DNA of 64,000 nucleotides from Hemicentrotus pulcherrimus (GCA_003118195.1 BEXV01000041.1:165690-229689), one strand, 5' to 3'. Positions 25,201-40,200 are shown, counted from the stretch's first letter. Notes: a model not told the origin generated them from the letters alone. Numbers and translations: made by a program.

Positions 25201-28200
25201 TCTACCCTCTAATCAAGGAATCTGCTAGTACCTACATAAAATAAGGGCTAATAGGGTGTCTTGATTTAAAATACTAAAATCTATGTTTCTACAAGAAAAT
25301 AATCACTAAATCATTTCACTTCTTTTTCTAATTTCTTTAACAAAATTTGAGTGTTGTATTATGAACAACAATTTATGAAAGTTAAAATATATACTGTATT
25401 ATTAATAAAAAAACGATTATTCTCAACTTAGAAGAAACACTACATAGAAAACATGACAATGTATTTTACTCATTTAAAAAAAAAATTTGCAAAATAAAGA
25501 GTTATGCATGAAACAGTAGCTAGAATCATGCAATAAAGAGAAGATATGGATACAAAAGAGTTTATAAATGCAGCTATAATTAAGGTACAGAAAGATAACA
25601 ACTTTTTGATTTATATACAGAACTTACTCAATATTAATATGCACTTAAACATAATTTACAACTATATATCCAAACCTGAAATTATAAAATGACTTATAAT
25701 AATGAAAACATTAAAAAAATCATAGGACTACTTGTATTACTAAAACAAGTCAAACCTAAAGAAAAGAAAGCATAACGCACACATGATTCTTTATATACAA
25801 AAATACTACATATTATTTTTCAAGAATTGTTTCTTTAGTACATTTCTTTTGCATCAGTTGGGTAAACAGTCAGAAAAATTTATGAAGTTAATTTCAATGC
25901 AGAGCACACATGCTTGCAATGGAATGAAGCTTTATATCCAGTATATTGCAATTTTGACAAAAATATATTTTCTGAATATCTTCTTCCTCAAAAGTGAAAT
26001 AATATACACAACACAAGCAAGCTAAATCTGATGACAATAATCTTGAAAGAAAATACATTTAGCACAGCTTTTATTCAAATGGTCAACTTACATCAGAGGT
26101 CTAGGAAGTGTGAGTTAGTGTGTGTGAAAGTGATATAACAAGAAAAACAACAACAGCTTAACATACTTGTCGACCATCAACAATGCAATTACTCATACCA
26201 AAACAGTTGTATTTTGATATTCTGATATTCATCTAGGAAAAGTTGCTAAATCATTTAAAACTTGGTTTAAAATGGCCTGCAAGGCCACAATCTAAAGTGC
26301 CTTAATTTTTAGAAGTCTTTAAGAAACCTCCGTTATCTTTTAAAATTAATATTTAGAACCAACTTCAGAGGTGTTGTGGTCGAGTGGATACGTCGCCAGA
26401 CTGTCGATCACAAGGTCCGCGGTTCGAGTCCCGCCGCAGCACTAATGTCCTTTGGCAAGACATTGATCTACATTTGCCACACTCCACCCAGGTGAAGTAA
26501 ATGGGTACCTGGTAGGAATTTATTCCTTGAAATGCTGGAGCGCCGTATGGCAGCCGTGCTAAAGCCAGGGTAATAATCGGGAGCGCCAGGAGGGTCAAAT
26601 CTGACTGACATGAGCGCTATACAAGAACCCACTATTATTATTTATTATTTCATTCAATAACAAGGTGCAGTACAAATCAACACATATTATCATCTGATTA
26701 TTGTTCTAGATCATTGAGAAGAGATTGGGAAAGAATGAGCAATAGAAGTACGTCTTGAAAAAAAATCATCAGAAACAAGAATTACCAGTGACCAAAAACA
26801 TGTGACTACACCCTATACCACACCAGTGTCCAGATTTGTGATGAATTTATAGCAAAGGTGATCCTATTAAAACAAAATCTTATAACTAGCCTCACAAATA
26901 TCAAATCAGCTATCGTAGGGCTCAACACTAACCGTTTTAAAGGGGTCTACGATGACATTTTAAAGTTCTTTATTAGCTTACTATTACAAATCTATAGTTT
27001 TGTGGATCTGTAGTTCTAATTTCAGGGCACATGTGCACTGGTCCAATGTGTACCAGATCCTTATTTGTGTCAAGCCCTGATATTGTCATACAGTCTGATT
27101 TTCCCCCCTTGTCTTACCTCAATTTTCCAAATTCAGGGTTCTTGTTGGCTGATTTGCAGGACTCCATGATTGCTAGGAAGATGACCACCATATTCATCTG
27201 GAAATTTTTAAAAAAGTCATTAATTTATGGGGCCTTTTTCATCATTTAATCTATTTCCCTACATATAGTCAACTATCAAAACAAATAATTGGCTGCCATG
27301 GTCAATATAGTCCTACAATAAAATGTGGCTGTCTAGTGTTAACATTTTTAGCTAAGTAAAAGTTTAGTAACAGCCTGTCCGAGACAGTTTGAGTTCTTTG
27401 TACACAACTTCCATGGGCCAAAACTGAAGTATGCTCCAGTTCAATCTTCTAAAGGTTAACATCAATAGTGTAAAAATCTTGAACATCTAACAACATTTTT
27501 AATTAATTAAGCAGCTAATAACTGGTTTGGCAAAGAAGCTATCACATTCAAATAGAGAAACTATTTGTTTTTTAAATTCATCCTTGACGATGTTATATGA
27601 ATAAGAAATGTAATGATAAAAAGAACTTACTGCCACTACTACAAGAACTGGCCCAGCAAAGCTCCAAATCAACAAATCGTCAACAGAAAACCAACAGCTG
27701 TTCAAGAAAAAAGGGGAACATTTATAATGAGAGACTTACAAGACATCTTGAAAAGGGAGTATGAAATGACACATAACAAATTAAAAATCTATGGATAAAT
27801 GTTCTCAGATTTATTTGAAAATTTGTTGAGTACCGGTATGGAAAAAGGGACTTTGAGATGACATACATGAGTTATACAAACAAGGCTTAATTGCCCCTAA
27901 GGACCAAAAACTTAACCTAAAATAAAGTTAAACCATTTTTGTCTATACATAAGTGAAATAAGATCCATACTTGTGCAACAAATGAAATTACAAGAGATCA
28001 TTGATAATTGTTTTTTAATTGCTCTACTTATATTCCTTAACAGCCTTCTTTTGAATTTACAACCATCAAACATTAGCAACATGATACATCTCTCATCTCA
28101 ACTCCTCACATTCTCAATTCATTATACTCAAGTGATTTTATGAAATATATAAAATTGAATTTGACTCACAAGTGTTCATTCCTGCTGTTGACCTGTGACC

Positions 28201-31200
28201 CGTAGTTGATGTTACTGAGAGGTACAGCCAGTCCAACAATGAGAGCCGACAGACCATAGGATAGGACGTAGGAGTAGGTCATGGGACCGGTGTTGATGTC
28301 TCGGATCTCTGTCATCATGCGATATAGATGGACACCCTCTACAAACATCCAACCAAACGCAGCAAGGAGGGCGTAGTGAAGGATGATGGCTACAGCTGTG
28401 CAGGCATACTGTCATTGTTCAAGAGAAGAAATATACAGAATTAGGCTTCAAAACCACCCCCTACAAAGATTTGTTTCTACTCCAGTGACTGAAATTCCAT
28501 CCTCACTTTCTCCCAGTTAGAAATTGGTTTATTATGGGTAACATATTGCTTTTATCAAAAAGTGATTATTCAAAAAGCATCTGGTTATTTCTTAAAATAA
28601 TGTATCATATCAGTGGGACAAGGCAGGCAAAATGTAAATTAGTTAAAATGTTTGATTTTCCTCCAACTCTTGCCCATTTTGCCACAGGTTTTTATCAAAA
28701 ACTAGAATGTAAAATCACACCAATGTTTCATGTTTAATTGATCTACTCAAGACATTCAAATGTCTGAAATTGACACTTATCGTTACATTGAATTGTCTTT
28801 GGTTACTATTACTTCAACATTTGTAAACAAAACATCCTTACTGTCTCGTACACTGTGGTTTCAATAGCCTTTGAGGGCCAGAATGACATACCTTCACATT
28901 GGATAAACCCTCCTCTATGATTTCCATGAAACCCTAAACAGCATATTACAATTCCTTATTTTGTCAGTTGAGAACATGAAGCAGCTAACGTTGTATTAGA
29001 GTGTATGAGCTAATACCCTTCTGACTCTGAGCACATGAATGATGACTAAACACCCTAGCAAAACAAACAAGACTGACACCAGACCAACAAAAGACCAAAA
29101 CGATTACCCCCAAATAGCTACAAAAATTGGTCCATTTGGCATTGTGACTGACGTAAAGGTCTCATTAAAAAAAAAAGTGGTTTGAATGGTGACTCACATT
29201 GTTTTCTGTACTGATGCCTACTCCAAATGTGACCTCAGCTGCGATGAGAACAAAGCAGAGGTTGATATGGATACTGTTGAGGTTGGTGTGGAGGTTGGAG
29301 ACACCCAGAAGGGTCAGGAAGGTGATGAGGAGACACAAGATGGCGATACCTACACCTATATAGACAGCTATGGACAGGGTGATCATCACTTCCTCAACAT
29401 ACTGCATTGGGAGAAATATGACAAAGAGATTACACCTGTTACAGTTGTTCTCAAGATGACCATGATAGATGCTGCATTGTCCAGAAGATATCAAAATCAA
29501 GAGAATGTTTGTTTAAAATGTCCCCTATACACATTGATCTACATGTATCCTTCTGCAAAGGGTTGATATTACCTGTTAAATTCCGAAGGTATCTAGTCAA
29601 TATTGATCTCGCTTCTCTCATAATATTGTTCTACCATTAGGCTTGCAGAATTACTTCTGTCAATCAACCAACCGATGATGACTTACCATGTAAGGTGCAT
29701 TGTCCATGATGACTGCTATGTTAGTGAGATGAGAACAGGAGCAATTTATGTGCGTTCTGTTATAACCACTCAGCTCACATCCATACGTAGACCATCCACC
29801 AGTACCATTATTGCTAGAAAATGGAAGAAAATAAACAGTACATCTCACAAATAGTCTCTGTGTTGTCAGAGTATATTTTTTCTTTTTCTTTTACAGAACT
29901 TGTAAAAACGCAGACTGTGTTTTTGTAACTTCTTCCTCCTTGAGAAGACTATAATCACAATTGTCACTTACAGCTAGATTTAGACCTATCTGCTTCTTTT
30001 TTAGTATACAATTTCCAACTACTTATAATAAAAAGAACCAACTGGAAGTATTTCTGTTGTCAATTTTTCGAGTGAAGGCCTATACAGGATCAGCATATCA
30101 TTACATTAACAAGAAACCTTGCACATTACACTCTATTACAGCATTCATAGACAATTAACATTGCAGATAAAACGAGATGAAGTGAAAAAAGGCAGAACTA
30201 CTCACAACTCAAAGTCCCAATAGACACACTGTGGTCCACTCCTGTTGACTGCATCTATAGACTGGAACTCTATTATGACTGGAGTCAGAAGAGGGTCAGG
30301 AAGGGTACCATTGGCCAGCTCATCATAGATGGAGAAAGACACAACTGGAGAGTCAATGATCTGACCGACATGGTTGGTAGGCTTCCTGGTGTTGTAATGT
30401 AAGAGAATAGACATGGTCAGTTGACATATATAGTCTCAAATTCTTTAATCAGAGAGATATGGTCAATAGAGAATAGGAACTGAGTTCAAAATTGGATATT
30501 CTCAAATTATATGAGAAGCGTCGTATGTGTGACAACATTCCACAACTCACCTGACATTGTCCTTGGTGCTATTTGGGAGAAGGTCCTGCAAGGTGGAGTA
30601 GAGGATGAAGGCTGTCACGGCAACATTACTGGTGACGGAGATCTGGTTGGGGTCATCAATCTCTGTCCGTGGCTTGACCAGGTCACCGGGGATGTGGACT
30701 TGAGAGTTGTCTTCAAGAGACAGAAGAGTCTCCATCTCGTACTCAGGAACGGCCCTGATGGAGAAGTTGTCTCGCAGGATGATGTCATGGTGCATGACTG
30801 GGGGGGGGGGGGNNNNNNNNNNNNNNNNNNNNNNNNNNNNNNNNNNNNNGGGGGGGGGGGGGGAAACAAATAGATAATTAAATATGCTTCTCTTTGATAA
30901 TTGTATCACATTCATATCACTTCTTCATTTTGTTCTTCTTCTCTGCCTCTTGATTCATTTGTTTATATCTCATGGCAAAGATTTTATGTAAAACAAACAT
31001 TTTTACAACAGAAGCAAAAAATTTTGTAGAAAAATATCGCAGAGAGAACTGTGTTACTTATATATCATACAATACTGTACTAAAAACATATCTTTAATGA
31101 AAACATTTCAAATTTTTCTCAAACATAACTTCTCATAAAAAAAGACTCACTGATATTAGGGGTGATGATGGAGAACTCTGGGGTGTAGGAGAATGAGTTT

Positions 31201-34200
31201 GTGAATTTAGCGATATTTAGAGCAAACTTCTCCATATCCTCCATGATCTCAGCTGTCCCTCTAGAAGTCTGCTGAATCATCTCCCAATGAATCCGGTTCT
31301 GAGGCTCAAACAGTCGACTTACTGTTTCAACAATGTTCTGTCAACAAAGGGAAATGATCCATGTGAAATGTTTGAGTTAGGTTGTGTGCAAAACCACACA
31401 TGAAACCTCAGGGGATTGTGACCAAACGGCAGTTTCACATGAATCAACATTTTCAAAGGATTTTTTTTTTTAAAGGTGTGTGCTAACATATAATTCTTTG
31501 GGAGAATTGAGGATTACACATTAGATATTGTCTTTTTTTCATGAATTGATATCTACATTTATTTCAATTTATTTAATAGAAACATGAACCTTACCATACC
31601 AAACTTTATAATATGTATATGTACAAAAATATTTTCATGTGTGCTATATACTGCAAACAAAACTTCAGACTGAATATAGGTCATTAATCATAATATTTTA
31701 AACAGTACATTTGACATTTCTACATAATTGGTAATTCTGAGTTTTAGAATCATACCTATAAAATGTATACCATCATCATAATTTCTCTAGTAATATAGTC
31801 AAACAATAGTTTAATAACATAGAACAGGATTTAAAAGAAACTTTCTTTATTTTAGGAAATATGGGATGATAGTACATATACTTGTTGTTTTCTTACCTTT
31901 GTAAATGACTTCATGATGGTGGCAGTCACGTTAAGTCCCACTTGCTTACTTTCATGTCTAAGGAGGTAGCCTAAGACCTGGTAAGCAATGTTGATATCAT
32001 TCCCATGGAAACGATCTGTCTCGTTTGTAGCTTCCTGAAGTTGCATGGCGATGTTAAAGGATACCTCTGGGTATAGTTTCTGACCATTCTGAAGAGTTTG
32101 CAGCTGTGAGTAGGGAGAAAGAATTAAAATTTAGTTACAGAATATTGTTATCACTAAGTATTTCTGTGATCATGGATTCTTCAATACAATGTATTTCTTA
32201 TTTATGCTCTATCCTCAGCTTTTTAGAAAAGTTTTTCCCTTCTGTCAAATCCAAACGTATCAAAAAAAATATACCCTCCACCCACCACCTTTGAACAATT
32301 TAAAAAAGACCTTGACTGTCAACATGTCCTTTTCTACAAGAAATTACACTTGATTGATGCTGATGCTGCTGATGTCTTCTGAAACAGCATCAATATCCAC
32401 CTGTGGTAAGCGGTCATGGCAGTTCTTCTAATTTGTTTCAAAACTTTCAACTCTCTCAGTCAGTGTGTCAACTCAGAGAGACCCCAGAAAGACTGTATTC
32501 CTTACTATATTCTGCAGTTGGAGGAAATTGTCTGAGGTACAGTTGAAGAGGCTGGGTGTTTGCCAGTTGTTCTCGTAATCGCAGTAACGGGTGGCATAGC
32601 CGTAGCTTTCTCCGGGACAGTCCAAGGTAGCCGTCTTTCCAAACTTTGTTCTTGGCCACCACAGAGCCTCGGCAAAGCGCTTGGGACACGAATCATACAC
32701 CACTGGAATGAAGAAGAAGAAAAGCGATCAACATCATAATATCTATCATTTTAAAAGGGAAGTTAAATGTATAGTGTTGCAATTTTAAATCCTCTGACTT
32801 CTGCATCCTTTCAACCTCTCTAAGCTAAATACAGGAACAACTGTTTTCTGTAGGCAAAGGGCTAATGAACAAAAAGATAAGGCTCCTTACACACACCTTT
32901 GGGGTTACAATCAATGTTTGTTATCATTATGTTTTATTTCCCTTCTAGCCTTCCAGTATAATTCAATGCATTCACATAAAAAAGGGCTGGGCTTGTGAAT
33001 ATTAAGGGCCCAAATGCAAGTGGACCCTAAACATGTCTATCTGAACAAATTAAGTAATAGCCTTTCAACGAGTTTCAGATTACTAGACCAAGTACAGAGA
33101 AATCAATTGTTACACAAACCATCTATCCAGACATCATGGAATATGTCATTTATTGGGATATTTCTGTACAATTCAGTAGTAATGCATGCATACAAAATAG
33201 AGCATAAAGATCAGCAAACTTGTTTTGAATGTTGAACTTTACCTTCACAACCCCTGAGAGTGACCTCAGCATGTGGGTCAACGCATTCATCACATCGTCT
33301 GCCGATGGCACCCCTCTTACAGGTACAAGCCCCGGTCTCCTGGTTACAATCCTGCCCTAGGGAGCCAATCTCATAGCAGTTACAAGGATAGCAGGTATCG
33401 CTGTCAGATGGCCGGTAAGAGTGCTCCTAAAGTGTATAGAATACATGTATGTCACAATTATATTTTGATAATATTTGTTGATAATTTCAAATTTATTTCT
33501 GTCAACTCTTGCATTCTTTTCCTCTCTTTCTTACTTTACATCTTATATTCTTTCTATGTTTTTTACTTTCTATTTTTCTCTCTTTTCCCTCACCTTCATC
33601 TCCCTCCACCTTCTCTCTCTCTCTCTCTCTTGTTTTGTAATGACTCAATAGGTATTCACCTTATTTCCTCGCCACTTCCTATTCTTCCCCCTTCTCTCTT
33701 ACAATAGCATATTCCACAGTCCTATTAAAAAAAAAAAGACTACCAACTCACCGCACAGTAGCACTCGCTGGTTGTCTTGTTACAGGCAGACTCGAAGCCC
33801 ATCTCTTCGTCACATTCACAAGGGCCACAGATCTGGTGACCCCACCAGTCGTCCGCACACTCGTTGATGATGTTCTCACAGTGGTCTCCATAGTAGAGGT
33901 CTGAGCAGGAACAGGTGTACCCGAATTCCGAGGATGAGTCGAGCGTGCAAGAGGAGCCATGCTCACAGACACGCAGATCGCAAGCCGATACACAGTTGGG
34001 ACCAACGTAACCTGATTAACCATAAATGGATTAATGCTAAACTATATGTACATTCTTTTAATGTGTAATGACAAATTTCAAAGAATTTCTTTGCAAAAGA
34101 GGTGGTCTCAGAGGTGACACTTAAAGTCCTTGGTAATGCAGTAACCCTTTGTTTTCAAGCGTCTCTAGAAGAACTGTTCAGCCGAAAGCTAACACATTAC

Positions 34201-37200
34201 AAATCTGTTGTTTGACGCTATATAAAAAGCATAATTATGTAGCATAGAAAATATTTTGTCACAGAGACATTTCATTCTGTACATTTCTGTTTCCTTCTTG
34301 TTCCGTAGTTGCAATTTTAACCTGTAAATCATTAGTTTAAATGTAAATTTCAGCATTTTCATTTTTTAATCAGATGGAATCAGAGTTTAATAAATAGCAA
34401 TGGTTTATGATAACATGAACATTCAATGTTAATCTGCTCTTAGCCAGGAAATCAAATACAGTATTCACAAATAGAAGTAATTAGAAGACAAAATTTACCT
34501 TTATTGCACTGACATTCATTCGCATCCCACAGATCCACGCAAACACTGTGGATTGGACACTTGGCAGTCTCACATGCTCTAGGGACGTTACATCCCTCCT
34601 CAATGTTCACTCCTTCAACAGTAGATGGGTCCAGGGGCCTATCACCAATAGACATACCCTGTTATCACAAAATATATGATATCATTCAATTTTGATTCAT
34701 TCTGTGGTTTGTGGATCATCATGCATAATACCATCCAATTTTGTATCATTCTAAGACATTTAGAATATTATATATAAAAACATTTAATTTCCTTTCATTC
34801 TAACATGTTTGGATTATTGGAAACAAATATTTTGTAATTTTCATTCATTTTAGGAAGTGTGGATTAGGAGTTTTATAAATTATAACATCATTTAATTTTG
34901 CTTCAGTTTGATGATTTGGGAAATATTACAAATAATACAATATCACTGATGATCCATACTGTGGTGTTTGGTTCAGAAAATTATCAATTTTTGCCTCCTT
35001 CTGAGCAGTTTTCATCAGATGATATCCCATTCAACTTTGCTTTGGATTAGAATACTTGTGCTTTGAGGTCCACATAAAATTTGGTATTAAATAGGTACAG
35101 TAACAGTTACAGTAAACATAAAGAAGATGTTTATAAAACAACATTTTCATTTCCTTGTGTGTGTAATTACCTGCATGCATCCTGTGAAAGCATTGTACAT
35201 GCCATTATCAGTCAGCCTCCCGCCTAGATCCACCCTCTCTACTGTCTTTCCATTGATAGCATCAGTCGCACGTACAGACGTCTGGAAGCAAAGGCAATAT
35301 CATTATCATACCATGTTATTCTGTTTATGTTACAAGAGGACTGATGCTAGCGAGTGCTAACACATGTTGTATTTTCAGAGCCCACTAACAAATCTCTCGC
35401 CTTGAAAAATAGATGCAATGGATTGATTTGTGATAGTTTTTTTTGGATAAAATATGGCCAGTGTAAAATGCAAGCTAACTATACATTCTTTGATGATACT
35501 TCCATATCGACTGATGAATTTTTAAATTTCTTCTCGACCTTTATCATCACACAATACACAAGTACTTGGAAATCGAAATCGAAATGAAATGAGGAACTGA
35601 ATTGAGATTGATTAATTGTTGATACTGCGATTAATTTAAAACAAAACATCATCTGTACTCATCCGCTGTCTTAACATTAAATAGCATCAAAATAACAGTG
35701 ATTAAGGGAAGGTGTATGGCCTATAGACTTTGGTTTTTATTACTGATTCAATTTGTCAACATTGCTTCTTATGTCAATAACGCAAATTCTGCTTTATATA
35801 GTCATGTTCTATCCTAAACTAATGTTAGACATTAAATTCTACCTCCTTTGTTTGGGAATTTTCATGTGGAAATTCATGGGAAACATCTTTTTAATTTACT
35901 GCTCATTCCAAATTACAAATGCTAAACAAGACATAAAATAAACAAAACTTTTGTTTGTCATTCACTTGATATAAGGAAAAGTAATATCTTTTCTGTACTG
36001 TCGCTTACTTTGTATTTGTCAAAGTCCGAGGAGAGATTGATTTTATTGTTCTTCCATTCTGCTTTGATGTCATGCCATTCTCGGTCATTGAATGTGACCT
36101 GGTCAAGATGGACATCCACTGAACTGGTCACATAGTGAAGATGGCCTTCAACAAGCTGGATAGAAGGAAGAAAATACCATTGAAATAAATATACATGGAG
36201 GCAGAGAGCGCTTTAGCTCTGGAAAGCTGTTAGAGCTAGAGAGTTCTGGCGAAAAACAAAATATAACAACTGGTGACTTTATCCTACTTTTGATCCTCTT
36301 CCTTATCTCAACCTTTATTAAACATCTACACAAAGTTATATGGCATTTTTACTTTCTATTTCATGAATACTGAAATCATATATGCTTTTGGGCTAGTAAA
36401 GATATTCTGGTGATACAACAACTACTTTGGCCTGATTTTGTCAAAGATATACAATAAGGAGTTTGGTTACAAATGAGTTCAAAGTCAGGTTAGGGTTAGG
36501 GTTAGGGTTAGGGTAGCATAGTGTTTGGTCCAGAGTTGAGGTTTTGGATTCAGTTAGTTGTAGATATTGACTGGACAAAACTTATTCACCACCGCATTCA
36601 TTATTTTATATGAATATCCCTGTATTATCTAGTTACTAATGGTAGTCAAACAATCTAAATCATATTCTGAAATCTCTATTGGAGGGTAGAAAATGTCATT
36701 GACATTTTCATTTTCATTAGAAAAATAATAATAAACACTTTTCACACCACTGACGCCAATGGCTTTCAATATGGCAGCTGAAATGAATAAATTAAATTTG
36801 CAAAGATTGGACCTTCATACAATGACATCAGGATGAGTTACGAGAAAGTTATAGACAGTAGCACACATAGCATTCACATGCTATCCCCTCTCAGCTCATA
36901 TCTCACAGATATACACATTACTTAAGAAACACAAGTACATATCTCTCGTAACATTTCTCCCTCTGCAGAACATACAAACATACCTCGATGCGAATGTTGA
37001 TGTTGTTTGACAGTTGGATAAACATGAGGACGCCATTGGCGTGGCCAGTGCGGAACACGACCCGATTGGTCCAGGGCAGGCTGACGGTATGCTGAAGATC
37101 AAATCTCATGTAGCTCTCACCGATGAAACGAATGGGGGTGGACAAGGCTGTAAGAATTCAAAAGATGATACTCTTTGACATTCAATGCTTGATTTACTGA

Positions 37201-40200
37201 TGTTATATATTCAAGGCAAAGTGTTTCACTTAGCAAGTTCATAGTCAATTCTGAAATAAATATTACCAAATTTGTTAGAATGAAGAAATTCTAGCATAAA
37301 GTGATGTAAATGATTTTATAAAATGATTAATGATTTTGTAAATTTATAGGGTTCAAATGACACTTTAACTGATACATTTCAATTCATCTATAATTTGTTT
37401 ATATTTGTACAGGGCATGCTTCTAATAAGTATAATACAATATGTTTCTTTTTATAAATATTGGATGAAAACAAAATTGGAAACATCAAATTATGACTAAC
37501 TAGGACTTATGATGATCATTTTGCACAACCTACAGTTTGACTTCATGTCTCCACAAAGTGTTCTTTAAAATGTGGTTGAATCTTCTCCTCAAATGCAATA
37601 ATTTTTCTAAAGACACAACCAGACAATATAAAGATATAAATGAAACTTGACACTATACAAAAGTGGATGTATGGGACCATACCTTCCTGGCAATTGACTC
37701 CTCCACTGCCACTGGAGCAATGGCAATGGTAGCGGTCCCAGCCATTCTCACAGGACCCTCCAGTGTGACAGGGGTCGCTCTCGCAGAAATTGGACTTATG
37801 AGGGCAGCCTGGCTCCGTGTTGTAGTCCTCCACATTAGTGGCGAGGTCCAGGAGCTCGTTGTTGATGTAGATGTCCCGTAGGCAGCCATCAAAGTCAGTG
37901 TTCTCCACAGGGAACTCACTGGGAAGCTCTGGGAGACCTCCAATGATGAAGGGTCCATTGAGGTCCAGGAATCTGCAAGGAGATACAGGAAGTTAAATCA
38001 TTTATTTACTAAAACCTTTTTGCTTTTAGTTGAGGATATTCCAGGGATAAAGAATCTGAAATGGCACATATGAATGCATTACTTACTTACTTTTATTTGA
38101 TATTCTTAGCAATGAGCCAACATACCATTCAATGACCCATTGTTACATTGATTTTCCAATATGATTTCTTATTTAATATTCAACTGATCATAAAGCAGCA
38201 TTACAAAGCATCAGCATCAGTGTGGCAAAAGGCTCTATGGAGGAGTGGTTTGCACTGGTGTTCCTAACAGTAAATAATGCACTCATCCTTTATCTGATTA
38301 CTAAAATTCTAATCTTCTAATCTTCAAGAAAGACTACATGATGTAAATCTACATTATTACTTGGTCATGAAAATACTGTTCTTGTTTTCTCATAAACTGA
38401 AAACATTACAAATAAAAATGTATTCCCTAAATAAAGTGTAATTAGAAACCAGAACATGATAGTTTCTACTAATTTGGGGACCAATTAGTCATTTGTATAC
38501 CTCACATGGTTCTTTTTCCTCCAAAGAGCGAAGCTGCTGAAGCTTTCTCTCTCCCTTTGTTTTGATGTACCTTCCTAACATTCTAGCCTGGAGGCATTCT
38601 GAAAATTCAATACCCTCCATGTTTCTACAAATCAACACCCGAGGCAGAATTTTTCATCAGCGCTAGTTATTTGAAACAAGATACTACAAATTTGCAGCCC
38701 ATTTAGTTCACCTTCCCAGCTATCCTCTTTGGAGTCTTTCATACAGGCACAAGCAATGTCTAGCATCTACTACTATTCACTGTCTCTGTATGTCTCTCCA
38801 TTTTTCTCCCTCTGTCCGCATTTCTCTCCCCCCCCCCTTCTCTCTACTTGTATCCCAATATCAAGTCATGTTTACTGTGTTCATATCTACGTAAGATTTG
38901 TCCTCCTACGCTCGTAGCAAATGCCCCTTTTTATGCATTTACTCTTAGTTTCCAACCTTTTCCTCCCCCGCGTTCAATTGATAGTTCCTNCCCCCTTCTC
39001 TCTGTGCCCCCACTCCCCCCATTATTTTATTCTTTACACAAGTTCTCTTCCCTATCTACATTCTATACTGTCTATTCCTATTCCTATCCTAACCTACACA
39101 ATTCCCACCCCTCTTCCGTTCTCTTGAAAAGGGCTAAGATTCTTTTCTTCACTTTCCTTCCACTTCCTATTTCTTTCAGAATCATTCTTTTTGAAGTAGC
39201 CAGTTTTATTAATACCAATTTATTTCCCATCTACAAATATCCTGTATTGTATTTGATAAGCAATGACAGACAAAATCTTCAGCTTATACAATTGTATTCC
39301 CATTTGTTGTTCTATAATAATATATATTTTAATGTAGATTTTCAACCTTTCTCTCATCACAATAATCACATTTATTCTAGATATGTGTCTTTTCAAGTTT
39401 TCTTATATCTTTTCATATACATTACAGTAATTGATGAAGCTTATCAAATTCTGAAACACTACAGACACCAACAGTTGATTTTTTTCCTTGAGAATATCCA
39501 ACAGCCCTCCTTTTCACCATCTGATCATCTCTATCTCTTCATTCGTTCATCTCTACATTAACTATTAGTATATATATCTCAACTTCTTACTCCATCTCCC
39601 TTTCTCACCCTCTCTTTGCTTTCTCTACATCTAGTTCTGTTCTGTCAATTTATCTAATGTATGTTTCTTTCTCTCTATTTCAATTTTTTCCTCTATCTCA
39701 CTCTCTCTCTCATCCTCCTTCCCTCTCCCTCCTCCCCTTGGCTATGCCTACTCCCAGTACTAAGCGGCATAGCATTCCTATACTTTGATGTACAAAATGG
39801 GGAGGCACCCCTCACAATATGAGATGAAAAATGAGACAGCCAGAGCGAAGAAATCAATCATCTTTCTAATATTTGGCCGCAGACAGTTGGGAGTGCTTGG
39901 GACCGACTGGGGCTTCATCCCACTCCTGTCAATGCTTCAGCAGCAAGGCGGAAGGATAGAATGAAAAATAACAGCCCATTCAGACTGGAGAAAATTACAC
40001 AAAAATTATTTATAAAGGGATTATCATTTATAGCAAAAGGGGTGTACAGACAAGATTAGAAACGTCTACCGGTAAAGATACTATTTTGTAGAGGTTAGTT
40101 GCCATGACAACTGGCCAATCATCAGTGCGCACCCAGGATAAGCCCTGCCACATTATTTGGTTTTTGTACACACTACTTCCAGCCTAGAATAGAACCCCAA

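Noticed and set aside
26371..26442. tRNA gene
   Set aside because: The acceptor-like pairing and B box are good, but the sequence continues into a SINE body with an ATT-repeat tail, and the T-arm pairing is irregular. It is the head of a SINE.
29186..29566. 126-codon plus-strand open frame opposite the TM1-TM2 exon
   Set aside because: Antisense shadow of a certain CELSR exon.
39741..39773. 8-base hairpin GCTATGCC / GGCATAGC
   Set aside because: Too short to stand out from chance in this much sequence.
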